From Russula earlei (taxonomy: Eukaryota; Basidiomycota; Agaricomycetes; Russulales; Russulaceae): DNA of 17,644 bases. The stretch spans positions 1 through 17,644 of the forward strand of contig JAGFNK010000955.1 in the NCBI GenBank assembly GCA_025769875.1. Direction: 5' to 3'. Under the pieces are notes generated by a model that saw only the letters and a list, made by a program, of their open reading frames with translations, had not been told where the DNA came from and did no database searches. The position numbers and the translations under genes were made by a program. This document shows, one piece after another, positions 1-7,918 of this stretch; the first letter of the stretch is position 1; the number at the start of each line of letters is the position of its first letter.

Positions 1-118
1 GAGAACTGACACAGCTCGTTACTGTGACATTCCCTCTCCTTCTCTTTCCATCTTGCACACTCTTCTTGACATTATCCCCTCACGTTCCCCACTCTGCACC
101 TGAGAACTGTGACAATGG
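1..118. other. Left flank of the retrotransposon, no gene seen
   Basis: CT-rich stretch with no convincing coding frame. It resembles in composition the DNA just beyond the other end of the element (7919-8170), as expected if the retrotransposon split one CT-rich region. The string gagaactg occurs near positions 1 and 101 in similar surroundings. Nothing else is supportable here. Confidence 0.5.
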
Positions 119-123
119 CTATG
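119..123. repeat. Target site duplication, left copy
   Basis: CTATG directly precedes the 5' LTR terminal TG and recurs at 7914-7918 directly after the terminal CA of the 3' LTR. Five base pairs is the usual staggered cut of Ty3/Gypsy integrases. The match shows that both ends belong to one insertion event that has not been recombined since. Confidence 0.95.
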
Positions 124-715
124 TGTTATGATTTACCCCCTTGTCGGTTCGTCCATAATCCCTTCCCATCATTGTTCCTTTATTATCTCCATTTCCGTGG
201 TTACCGTTTCATCCCTTGATGGTGATCCCTTATTGTGTTTCACTTATTATGTTTCATCTATTGTTGAGCTACTTTTGCTATTGATCCGCCTTTTACTTAT
301 TGTTCTGCTTATAGTACTGTACAGCCTCGCTACATACAGTATTTAAGCGCCTGTAAAAGCTGGGGAATGCCCCAAGCTTAGCTTTGTCCCATTTCCTGTC
401 GCATCCCTTGCCCTGTATACTCTCTCAATCACAACTTGCTTGTGCTGGCCTACACTCTGCTTGACCTGAGTACACCTCAAGGAACCATTGTGTTCCTCCT
501 CCTCTGCCTCTCTCTCATCGTCCTCCTCTTCTGTGAAACCAGGAGATCAACTCTGTCCGCGGACTGAGTCATTGTCTGACTCAGCCTTGAGACGCTAAAC
601 CCCCTTTGATCCGGTCTCTTTGAACCGGCCCCACTGAACCCTTGAAACCAAGTCACAGGGACTTGGCTCCCACCGAATCTTGAGCTAATGCTCTAACGGC
701 CGCGACGCCATTACA
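124..715 (+). repeat. 5' long terminal repeat
   Basis: 592 bp, beginning TGTTATGATTT and ending GCCATTACA. It matches the 3' LTR except for seven substitutions (all transitions, all at CpG positions in one copy) and two small indels (1 bp in a T run, 3 bp in a CT-rich run). A TATA-like box lies at 340-347, and the predicted transcript start at 374 would divide it into U3 (124-373) and R-U5. Confidence 0.97.
340..374 (+). promoter_or_regulatory. LTR promoter: TATA-like box and predicted transcription start
   Basis: TATTTAAG at 340-347 lies 34 bp before A374. A374 is predicted to be the first transcribed base because the 11 bases from it (374-384) are exactly complementary to the primer binding site, which in self-primed elements is the 5' end of the RNA. 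The short inverted repeat TGGGG-AATG-CCCCA (361-374) ends at the predicted start. The start site is inferred, not measured. Confidence 0.6.
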
Positions 716-716
716 C

Positions 717-727
717 AAGCTAAGCTT
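717..727 (+). other. Primer binding site, self-priming type
   Basis: AAGCTAAGCTT begins one base after the LTR end. It has no TGG, so it does not match the 3' CCA end of a tRNA. It is the perfect reverse complement of AAGCTTAGCTT at 374-384 in the LTR, which sits where a TATA-driven transcript should begin. This is the arrangement known from Tf1 of fission yeast and its sushi relatives, in which the RNA 5' end folds back and primes minus-strand synthesis after RNase H cleavage. Eleven bases is also the match length in Tf1. Confidence 0.8.
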
Positions 728-1202
728 CTCTACTCCATTCTGGAGATCAACCTTGAACTACCATCGAATCGTTGAGTCCGTGTTCAACCTAGACCATCCC
801 CAGACCTTCCCGAACACGTTGTAGGAGCTGCCACTTGGGACAGCTTTCACACTTTCCTTTGTTACATCACCACTGTAAAACGGTGAAGAACTACCAGTTG
901 AATTCATCAACAACCGTTGGTTCGAACTACAACTTAGGAGAGGACAACTCTACACTCACCTAGACCTAGAACTCCTCAGAAACAGCCTTGGATTAGGCTA
1001 CTGGAGGGAAAACGACCCTCTCTACGAACCACCATCAGAATCAGAAACCTCTTCCACAGAAGGCAACCCCCCTGAACCAGAAAACACCGTTGAAACTCAG
1101 ACACCCTTTGAATCCCCTGCACTAGAACCAGAGGACCCCCCTGAAAACCAAGAAACCATTGAAACCCTAGAAATTGACCCACAGAACCTCCCAGAACCTG
1201 AT
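728..1202 (+). other. Retrotransposon leader with ATG-less open frame
   Basis: There is no ATG anywhere between the PBS and 1203. In the gag frame the sequence is nevertheless open from 879, after a TAA at 876-878, giving 108 codons. The translation starts like a folded segment (a WF then YW pattern) and becomes strongly Glu/Pro-rich before the Met at 1203. It may be true Gag N-terminus whose start was lost or is not ATG, or a leader that happens to be open. Confidence 0.5.
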
Positions 1203-2244
1203 ATGGCAGCCCAACCCCAAGTCGCTGTACAGCCCCCCCAGGTGGCCGCTCAGGCCCCTCAGATTGCTGCCCAGGCCCCCCCAGTCATTGTTCCACCCCC
1301 TCAAGCAGCTGCTCCCGCACCACAAGGCACTAATGGGTCCCTCAGCAGTAAGGAACCCACTGCCTTCACAGGAGAGAGGAACAAAACAAAAAGATTCATC
1401 ATGGAATTCAACCTATTCTGGGGCCTCAATGATGACAAAGCAGTAATGATCTCCCCTTTTAAACGAACAATGCTGGCCCTCTCCTATATTCAAGGGGAAA
1501 AGGTTGAAGAATGGGTCAACTCACAAGCAACCGCACTCAGGGAAAAAGTAAACAGAGCTCAGAACCCCATCAACAGAATGAACGAAGCATTGTGGAATGA
1601 CTTTGTTACAGACTTTACATTCAAGTTCACTAACACTGCGGAGAAAGAGGATGCCCAAGCGGCTCTCGCCAAGCATACAATGAAGGAATCCCTTGACGAT
1701 TACATTTCCACCTTCGAACAACTGCTGAATAAAACAGGGTGGCCAGAAACGGACGTGATCGCTATCGAAAGCTTCAAAAATGGCCTAAAAGTCGGACTCT
1801 ACCAGCGCAATCCTAAACAGGGACGTCTGGCCTACCACCCTTCAAGAATGGAAGGAGGAAGCCAGGAGACAACATCGCCGTTTCATCACCATCAGAGAGA
1901 AACTTAAAGGAAAAACCACACACCCCCCTTCGGAACACAGGTCCCATCACCCTGATCGGATGCAAGTGGACGCTGCCAAGTCCAACTTCAAAAAACTCAC
2001 TGAAGAAGAGAGGAAACAATTGGCAAAAGAAGGACGTTGCTTCCGTTGCCGAGAGAAAGGCCACCTTAGTCGGGAGTGCCCCAAGAATACTACCCCCACC
2101 ACTTCCAAAGCACGTACTGCTGAACCAACCCCAGAACCACCAAAAGAAGAAGAAGCCTCCACTATGGTGGCCCGCATGAAAACCTTACCAGCAGAGGATA
2201 GGGCCAAGCTTTGGGACCTCATCCTTAAAGAGGATTTTCTCTAG
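1203..2244 (+). CDS. gag: Gag nucleocapsid polyprotein, one frameshift
   Basis: Structural protein that forms the retrotransposon particle and packages its RNA. Translation from the first available ATG (1203) gives an Ala/Pro/Gln-rich head of about 50 residues, then the retrotransposon Gag core (signature FTGERNKTKRF, then a helical segment containing DDYISTFEQLL). The 1203 frame runs into non-Gag sequence after about 1808 and stops at 1905-1907. The natural continuation, starting with a WPTTLQEW motif, lies one base over and runs to the TAG at 2242-2244. It ends with a CCHC zinc knuckle (C-X2-C-X4-H-X4-C, 2038-2079) inside a Lys/Glu-rich region. One extra base near 1809-1812 would explain the break; a programmed shift is less likely there because no slippery site is evident. 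The protein frame is open upstream of 1203 as well, so the true N-terminus is uncertain. Confidence 0.9.
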
Positions 2245-3894
2245 GCCAAGGTACAACAGTCGGTACTAAGGCCCAAATAGATACCATTGTCCAACATAAG
2301 GAAAACTCAATGAAAGTACCTTTTATGATCACTGACAAATGGAAAGACTGGTCAAGCACTCCTAGATAGCGGAGCAACAGAAAACTTCATCAGCCAAGGA
2401 ATCGTGGGAAAATTACAAATCCCACTCCGAACCCTCAGAACCCCCAGACCCATCATTAATGTGGACGGCACCAACAATCAAGGAGGAGCACTAACCCATT
2501 ACACCCACATGACCGTACGTCACGGACCCACCACCCGACTTCTCACCTTCTATGTTACCAACTTGGGAGAAGATAGAATGATCCTTGGATATCCCTTTTT
2601 GAGGGCGATAAATCCCCACGTCAATTGGAGCACTGGCCGCCTAAGGAACCACCTAGGGGTTCTTCTCACCCCCGTATCCATAGTAAATCCACCCAAAGTC
2701 CGACTTGCACAAATAAGAACAACCACCATTCCCCCGGAATACTTACGACATCAGAAGGTTTTTTCAGAAGAAGCAGCCAAACGACTCCCACCCAGCCGAG
2801 GAGAACTTGACTTCAGAATCACCCTGAAACCAGACGCCCCCAAATTCCTTGATTGCCGAACTTACCCACTCCCCCTGAACGAAAAACAAGAACTATCAAG
2901 ACAAATACAAGAAGACCTGGCCAAGGGTTTCATCAAAGACGGTGTTTCAGATTTTGTATCCCCCGTCTTCTTTGTTCAGAAGAAAGACGGTACTGCCCCA
3001 AGGATGGTAGTGGACTACCGAAAACTCAATAACGCCACCGTTCCAGATTATCATGCCCTGCCAAACATGGAAGAACAATTACACAAATTAAGGGGCAAAA
3101 CCACCTTTAGCAAATTCGATGTCAGAGCTGGCTATAACAACATCTTGATCCACCCAGAAGACCGACACAAGGGTGCCTTCAAAACCCAGTTTGGCACCTT
3201 CATTCCCATGGTAATGGGCTTCGGCTTTACCAATGCCCCAGCAGCTTTTCAACGAGCAATGAACCACACCCTCCGACCCTGGCTTCTAAAGTACCCCGAA
3301 AACACTTGCAACTACCTAGACGACGTGGCAATAGCCACGAACTCAGGAGAAGAACACCTCCACCGACAAATTACACACGAATTCCTTGACCTTCTCGAAA
3401 GGGACTCTTATTTCTTAAAAGCATCCAAGTGCGCCTTCGAACAAGAAGAGATTGACTTCCTGGGCTTCCGAATTAATCAAGGGACCCTCAAAATCGATCC
3501 TGTCAAAATGGATGGCCTCAAAAGCTGGCCGAGACCTCCCAACAATCTGAAACAGGTACAACAAATCATGGGCGCCCTCAATTACCAACGGCCATTTATC
3601 CGAGACTTCGCAAAAATAGCCCGCCCCATTTTTTCTACAATCAAGAAAGGGACCCCCTTTCTCTGGACTCCGGAAGCAACCACAGCCCTAGAAACCTTGA
3701 TAGCAGCGGTCTGCGACGACCCTGAACTTTACACTGCCAACCCCGACCTCCCATACGAATTAGAAACCGATGCCTCACAGTTTGCCACCGGAGCTATCCT
3801 CTTCCAAAAGGATCAAAGAGGAAAAAGGAAAATGATCGGAAATATGTCACACTGCGTTCAACGAAGCAGAAAGGAACTACCCAGTCTGGGATAG
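2245..3894 (+). CDS. pol: Pol, first part: protease, reverse transcriptase, start of RNase H
   Basis: Follows gag directly. From 2244 the plausible coding frame is -1 relative to gag, then returns to the gag frame near 2342-2350, so one base appears to be gained there. Aspartic protease: ALLDSGATENF with the catalytic Asp codon at 2365, and the C-terminal ILGYPFL motif. Reverse transcriptase: finger and palm segments, FFVQKKDG, then YLDD at 3313-3324 with the two catalytic Asp residues intact. A connection segment is followed by the first part of RNase H (TDASQFATGA). The frame ends in a TAG at 3892-3894, but homology to RNase H is lost about 13 codons earlier, at a single-base frameshift near 3853-3857. 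Function: Gag-Pol processing and copying of element RNA into DNA inside the particle. Confidence 0.93.
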
Positions 3895-6388
3895 GGAATT
3901 CCTAGCTCTGATCCTTGCACTCCAACACTGGCGATACCTATTAGTCGGAACTAAACACCCCATCAAAATTTTCACAGACCACGCTAACCTGGCTCACTAC
4001 CGGCTCCCCCACAAAATCAACCGAAGGATTGCTGGGTACATCTCAACACTCGCGGATTACCACTTCGAAATCCACCACAAACCCGGAGTCTCCAATCGTG
4101 CGGACGCCCTCTCACGACGACCTGACCACAATGATGGGTCGGGAGACAACCAGAACATCACAGCACTCCCTGACAAACTTTTTATTCGCACGCTCCACAC
4201 TGAGGACCTTTATGAACAAGTACTAACCGAACAAAGAAAAAGAAAGTCAGATCTCCTCATGTGGAAGGTCAAACACGGTCTCCAAGAAGAAGAAGATGCA
4301 CTATTCAAAGATGGAAAATTGGTGGTGCCATATCAAGAACCCCTCTTACGAAAAATTCTACATACCTACCATGACAGTATCCTTGGCGGGCACACAGGAA
4401 ACGCCCGAACCCTGTATTCAATTCAAGAATCCTTCTGGTGGCCAAAGATGGCCTACTTTATCAGGGACTACATTCGAGGCTGTGCCACTTGTCAAGCCAA
4501 CAAGACTTCCACACACCCAACTCGTCCCCCAATTTATCCGATTCCCCCTGAGTTCCAGAAACCGTTCCAAACCATAGCAATCGACTGGATCGTCGATCTT
4601 CCGTTGTCAGAAGAATGTAACACTATCATGACCATCACCGACCACGACTCTACCAAAGCGGCAATATTCATACCATGTCGTAAAGACATGGGGACCCTAG
4701 CAATGGCCAAATTGTTTTTACGACATGCCTTCCCTTGGACTGGGGTCCCCTCCAAGATCATTTCCGATCGTGACCCTCGCTTTACCTCCGACTTGTTCAA
4801 AGAAGTTTCCCGAATCCTCGGGATCAATCAAAATTTAAGCACTGCCTACCACCCTCAAACTGATGGACAATCAGAAAGAACAAACCAGACCCTGGAAATG
4901 TATCTGCGCATCTACACAGGAGAGAAACAGGAAGAATGGGCACACTGGCTCCCCATAGCCCAATACCACTTTAACGCCCACAAGTCTACTACCACCAAAA
5001 AAACCCCCTATGAACTCCTCATCGGGTTTAACCCTCAAGGACTTGGCACCCAGCTCAAGTCCAAGTTCCCCGGAATCCAAGAACGACTCCAAGCATTAAA
5101 AGACATGAGGGAATCTGCACAAGAGGCAATGAAAAGGGCACAGAATAACTGGATCAAGGAAACCAAGTTCAAGGGTTTCGAAGAAGGACAGAAGGTTTGG
5201 TTGGAAGGCACTAACTTAAAAACTCCCCATCAGTTTCATAAGTTCCGCCCCAAACGATTCGGCCCTTTTATCATTACCAAACGAATCTCCCACATTGTTT
5301 ACCAACTCCAATTACCGCCCCAATGGAACATCCACAACGTATTTCATGCCTCCCTCTTATCTCCAGTCACAGAAACAGCCGAACATGGACCAAACTTCCC
5401 TGAGCCACCACCTGACCTTATCTCGGGAGAATATGAAGTCGAGAAAATTACCGCTCAACGTCTCCATAGAAACCGACTCCAATACAGGGTCCGGTGGAAA
5501 GGGTATTCCGCGGCAGAAGATACCTGGGAACCTCTCTCAAACCTTAAAAACGCTCAAGATGCCATCACCATGTTTCACCTCCAGCAACAACCCACCAAAC
5601 TCCGTACCATGACCACCACTAACTCTGATCCCGCAGAATCCCATCACTCAGACGAAAGTCTGAACGACTTAGAACATCAATTCCAAACACTTACGATACA
5701 ACAACGTACATTACTCCCCCGAATTAACTCACGTAACCCCCCTTCTTATTCCGTTAACGACCCCGCTATCCCCGACCGTGGATATACAATTTTCAATTTA
5801 GCCGCCAGAGAACAACTCTTTTCCGGAATTCTTTCTCCTGGCGACTTCCGCGGTTTTCAATTACTTATGACGGACCCCCGTTTCTCTGAGTTTCATTTAC
5901 CCGTACGAAGAGCAGTACTTACAGATTTAGTGTGGAACCACATCACACGATCAGCCTACATAAATACCCCCACTCCTTCCGAGTGGTCAGCCTGGCACCA
6001 CGAACACGCTACCTCTACATACAACACCCCCATGTCGTCCCCCGTCTCTAACTCATCCCCTCTTCCTATCCTTACCCCTTCCCCCACCATCAAACAGGAA
6101 CCCCTCTCACCCGAAGTCATTCAACACTATCATCGACCAACGAACCTTCATCGTCCCAGACTGAGACCGAGGTCCAAGACCTTGCGGCTACCCTCAACCC
6201 ACTCGCCATCCGAGAAGGAACACCCTCGCCAACCCCGACCCAAGCAGACCCCACTCACCCTGGCCCCCCTTGGTTTGTTTACGAACCTTACACGCATGTT
6301 CCCCCTTTTTACATTCACGTTAATGGGCGAAAGCGCCTATTACCATACTTACGTGTCGCCTTATATAACGACGAACCCATGCTTCTAG
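3857..6388 (+). CDS. pol: Pol, second part: RNase H, integrase, chromodomain
   Basis: Continues pol one frame over and is open from RNase H without needing an ATG; the first Met is at 4259. RNase H: FNEAERNYPVWDREF, TDHANL and RADALSR supply the remaining acidic residues. Numbered from that Met, integrase has an HHCC zinc module (H38, H45, C75, C78), a D,D35E core (D109, D170, E206) and a GPF-type segment (RFGPFI). A chromodomain at about residues 390-443 (5426-5590) keeps Y392, W413 and W423, the usual aromatic cage positions, plus WKGY. In chromoviruses such domains bind methylated H3K9 and steer insertion to heterochromatin. After it comes a Ser/Pro-rich tail of unknown role. From about 6130 the frame turns Arg/Pro-rich and looks out of frame; the neighbouring frame, open from 6052, looks more protein-like. 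Confidence 0.93.
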   Translation, partial: FNEAERNYPVWDREFLALILALQHWRYLLVGTKHPIKIFTDHANLAHYRLPHKINRRIAGYISTLADYHFEIHHKPGVSNRADALSRRPDHNDGSGDNQNITALPDKLFIRTLHTEDLYEQVLTEQRKRKSDLLMWKVKHGLQEEEDALFKDGKLVVPYQEPLLRKILHTYHDSILGGHTGNARTLYSIQESFWWPKMAYFIRDYIRGCATCQANKTSTHPTRPPIYPIPPEFQKPFQTIAIDWIVDLPLSEECNTIMTITDHDSTKAAIFIPCRKDMGTLAMAKLFLRHAFPWTGVPSKIISDRDPRFTSDLFKEVSRILGINQNLSTAYHPQTDGQSERTNQTLEMYLRIYTGEKQEEWAHWLPIAQYHFNAHKSTTTKKTPYELLIGFNPQGLGTQLKSKFPGIQERLQALKDMRESAQEAMKRAQNNWIKETKFKGFEEGQKVWLEGTNLKTPHQFHKFRPKRFGPFIITKRISHIVYQLQLPPQWNIHNVFHASLLSPVTETAEHGPNFPEPPPDLISGEYEVEKITAQRLHRNRLQYRVRWKGYSAAEDTWEPLSNLKNAQDAITMFHLQQQPTKLRTMTTTNSDPAESHHSDESLNDLEHQFQTLTIQQRTLLPRINSRNPPSYSVNDPAIPDRGYTIFNLAAREQLFSGILSPGDFRGFQLLMTDPRFSEFHLPVRRAVLTDLVWNHITRSAYINTPTPSEWSAWHHEHATSTYNTPMSSPVSNSSPLPILTPSPTIKQEPLSPEVIQHYHRPTNLHRPRLRPRSKTLRLPSTHSPSEKEHPRQPRPKQTPLTLAPLGLFTNLTRMFPLFTFTLMGESAYYHTYVSPYITTNPCF

Positions 6389-7287
6389 GGACTATGGGTC
6401 GAGGAGAACCCACTTATGGAGAAAAGCTCATCGCCCGGCCCGTTGTCTCTGCCCCTCATCCCTCTGTCTCTGCCTCTGACCTCCGCCTCCTCATTGAGGA
6501 CCACCCCTTCCATTTTGATGCTGCCCAAGCCCTCGAAAACCTCCATGACCCTGGTGCTCTTGCCGACGTCTACCGTCTCCGTACCAGCTCTTTCAAGTTG
6601 AAAGTCTTGGAGGGCAAGCGCGCCTCTATCCAAGGGGCTCTAAGCGTCCTTCAAGGGCAACTCGCTGATCGACTCCATGAAATCCAGTCCCACACTAAAG
6701 AGGTCGCCACCATCCGCAGTCGCCTTCGGGCCAACAACACTTCCGTCCGAGTTCGCCATCAACTCGATAACTTGATGACTGATGGGGGGCTCACCCGCGA
6801 CACTGGACCATATTACTCACTGGCAGGGAGCTACGACAAAATTGAGGACTCGAAGGAGTCATCCACTTCCCCTTCACCATCCATTCACCCCCCTCTCTCC
6901 CTGACCCCTCCTCTCCAGTACCTCCCTCCTCGTGTCGTCGACCAGTCCCAAAACGACGCTCCCATGGGGTCACCTTCCCACTTCCCTCAAATGTTCTCTG
7001 ATGACGCCAGTACCCCCAACACCCCTCTCACCCCCGCACGAATGACTAAAGCACAGCGTCACCAACTTCAGAAACGACAACACGTCTGCAAACACTGCAA
7101 CACCAGGGGGCACTGGAACAAGGACTGCAACAGACCTCATACTAATTGCAGTGGACAAGTGGATTGCATCCTCAGGAGGACCCACCGGAGCTACAGGGGT
7201 TTCTGCCCTAGGGCCATGGGGCCCCAGAGTACGTGGCCAGAAATCGAGGGCAATGAACTCTGTGAGTCGGGCCCTGAGACCGATTAG
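6379..7287 (+). CDS. Extra 3' frame with coiled coil and terminal zinc knuckle, function unknown
   Basis: A 302-residue frame from ATG 6379, overlapping the end of pol by 10 nt in the -1 frame. The same frame is already open from 6052, and residues just upstream of the Met (a WFVYEP...VNGRKRLLPY stretch) look like real protein, so it is probably the true C-terminus of Pol or a shifted third ORF rather than an independent gene. Visible parts: a GTMGRGEPTYG motif at the start, a charged amphipathic stretch at about residues 72-132 that could be a coiled coil, a Pro/Ser-rich linker, then a CCHC knuckle (C237, C240, H245, C250) followed by a second Cys/His cluster (C257, C263, H269, C276). The stop lies 30 bp before the 3' LTR. 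It has no signal peptide or membrane segment, so it is not envelope-like. A nucleic-acid-binding role is suggested only by the knuckle. Confidence 0.75.
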   Translation: MLLGTMGRGEPTYGEKLIARPVVSAPHPSVSASDLRLLIEDHPFHFDAAQALENLHDPGALADVYRLRTSSFKLKVLEGKRASIQGALSVLQGQLADRLHEIQSHTKEVATIRSRLRANNTSVRVRHQLDNLMTDGGLTRDTGPYYSLAGSYDKIEDSKESSTSPSPSIHPPLSLTPPLQYLPPRVVDQSQNDAPMGSPSHFPQMFSDDASTPNTPLTPARMTKAQRHQLQKRQHVCKHCNTRGHWNKDCNRPHTNCSGQVDCILRRTHRSYRGFCPRAMGPQSTWPEIEGNELCESGPETD

Positions 7288-7304
7288 TTCGGAGAACTAA
7301 GCAT

Positions 7305-7312
7305 GAGGGGGG
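7305..7312 (+). other. Polypurine tract
   Basis: GAGGGGGG, five bases (CATGA) upstream of the 3' LTR. This is the expected RNase H-resistant primer for plus-strand synthesis, in the standard position. Confidence 0.8.
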
Positions 7313-7317
7313 CATGA

Positions 7318-7913
7318 TGTTATGATTTACCCCCTTGTTGGTTTGTCCATAATCCCTTCCCATCATTGTTCCTTTTATTATCTCCATTTCCGTGGTTACC
7401 GTTTCATCCCTTGATGGTGATCCCTTATTGTGTTTCACTTATTATGTTTCATCTATTGTTGAGCTACTTTTGCTATTGATCTACCTTTTACTTATTGTTC
7501 TGCTTATAGTACTGTACAGCCTCGCTACATACAGTATTTAAGCGCCTGTAAAAGCTGGGGAATGCCCCAAGCTTAGCTTTGTCCCATTTCCTGTCGCATC
7601 CCTTGCCCTGTATACTCTCTCAATCACAACTTGCTTGTGCTGGCCTACACTCTGCTTGACCTGAGTACACCTCAAGGAACCATTGTGTTCCTCTTCCTCC
7701 TCTGCCTCTCTCTCATCATCCTCCTCTTCTGTGAAACCAGGAGATCAACTCTGTCCGCGGACTGAGTCATTGTCTGACTCAGCCTTGAGACGCTAAACCC
7801 CCTTTGATCCGGTCTCTTTGAACCGGCCCCACTGAACCCTTGAAACCAAGTCACAGGGACTTGGCTCCCACCGAATCTTGAGCTAACGCTCTAACGGCCG
7901 CGACGCCGTTACA
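7318..7913 (+). repeat. 3' long terminal repeat
   Basis: 596 bp, ending GCCGTTACA. It shares the TATA-like box (7535-7541) and the AAGCTTAGCTT segment (7569-7579) with the 5' copy. A G-rich polypurine tract and five bases precede it. It is 4 bp longer than the 5' copy because of one extra T and one extra 3-base unit in a CT-rich stretch. Confidence 0.97.
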
Positions 7914-7918
7914 CTATG
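7914..7918. repeat. Target site duplication, right copy
   Basis: CTATG, identical to 119-123, immediately after the 3' LTR. Confidence 0.95.

Larger units (their letters stand above)
124..7913 (+). mobile_element. Ty3/Gypsy chromovirus LTR retrotransposon, full length, frameshifted
   Basis: A 7,790-bp element bounded by two near-identical LTRs that start TG and end CA, flanked by CTATG at 119-123 and 7914-7918. The internal order is self-complementary PBS, gag with CCHC knuckle, protease (DSGA), reverse transcriptase (YLDD), RNase H, integrase (HHCC and D,D35E), a GPF-type segment, a chromodomain, an extra 3' frame and a polypurine tract. Protease-RT-RNaseH-integrase order places it in Ty3/Gypsy (Metaviridae), and the chromodomain in the chromoviruses. 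Coding is interrupted by single-base frame changes near 1809, 2242, 2342 and 3855, and by a frame change between about 6130 and 6388. Without recoding the copy cannot make a continuous Gag-Pol, so it is probably non-autonomous, but its LTRs are about 99% identical, so insertion is fairly recent. Those three statements about activity and age are inference. Confidence 0.97.

Noticed and set aside
128..346. 72-codon ORF inside the 5' LTR
   Set aside because: It lies in U3, upstream of the predicted transcript start, and is Leu/Ile-rich only because of T-rich DNA; the matching 3' LTR frame is changed by an indel.
915..935. GGTTCGAACTA, similar to a tRNA B box
   Set aside because: No A box at the right distance and no acceptor stem can be formed, and it lies within the open gag-frame leader.
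6379..7287. Envelope gene, because of its position between pol and the 3' LTR
   Set aside because: No signal peptide, no transmembrane segment and a zinc knuckle instead; not envelope-like.
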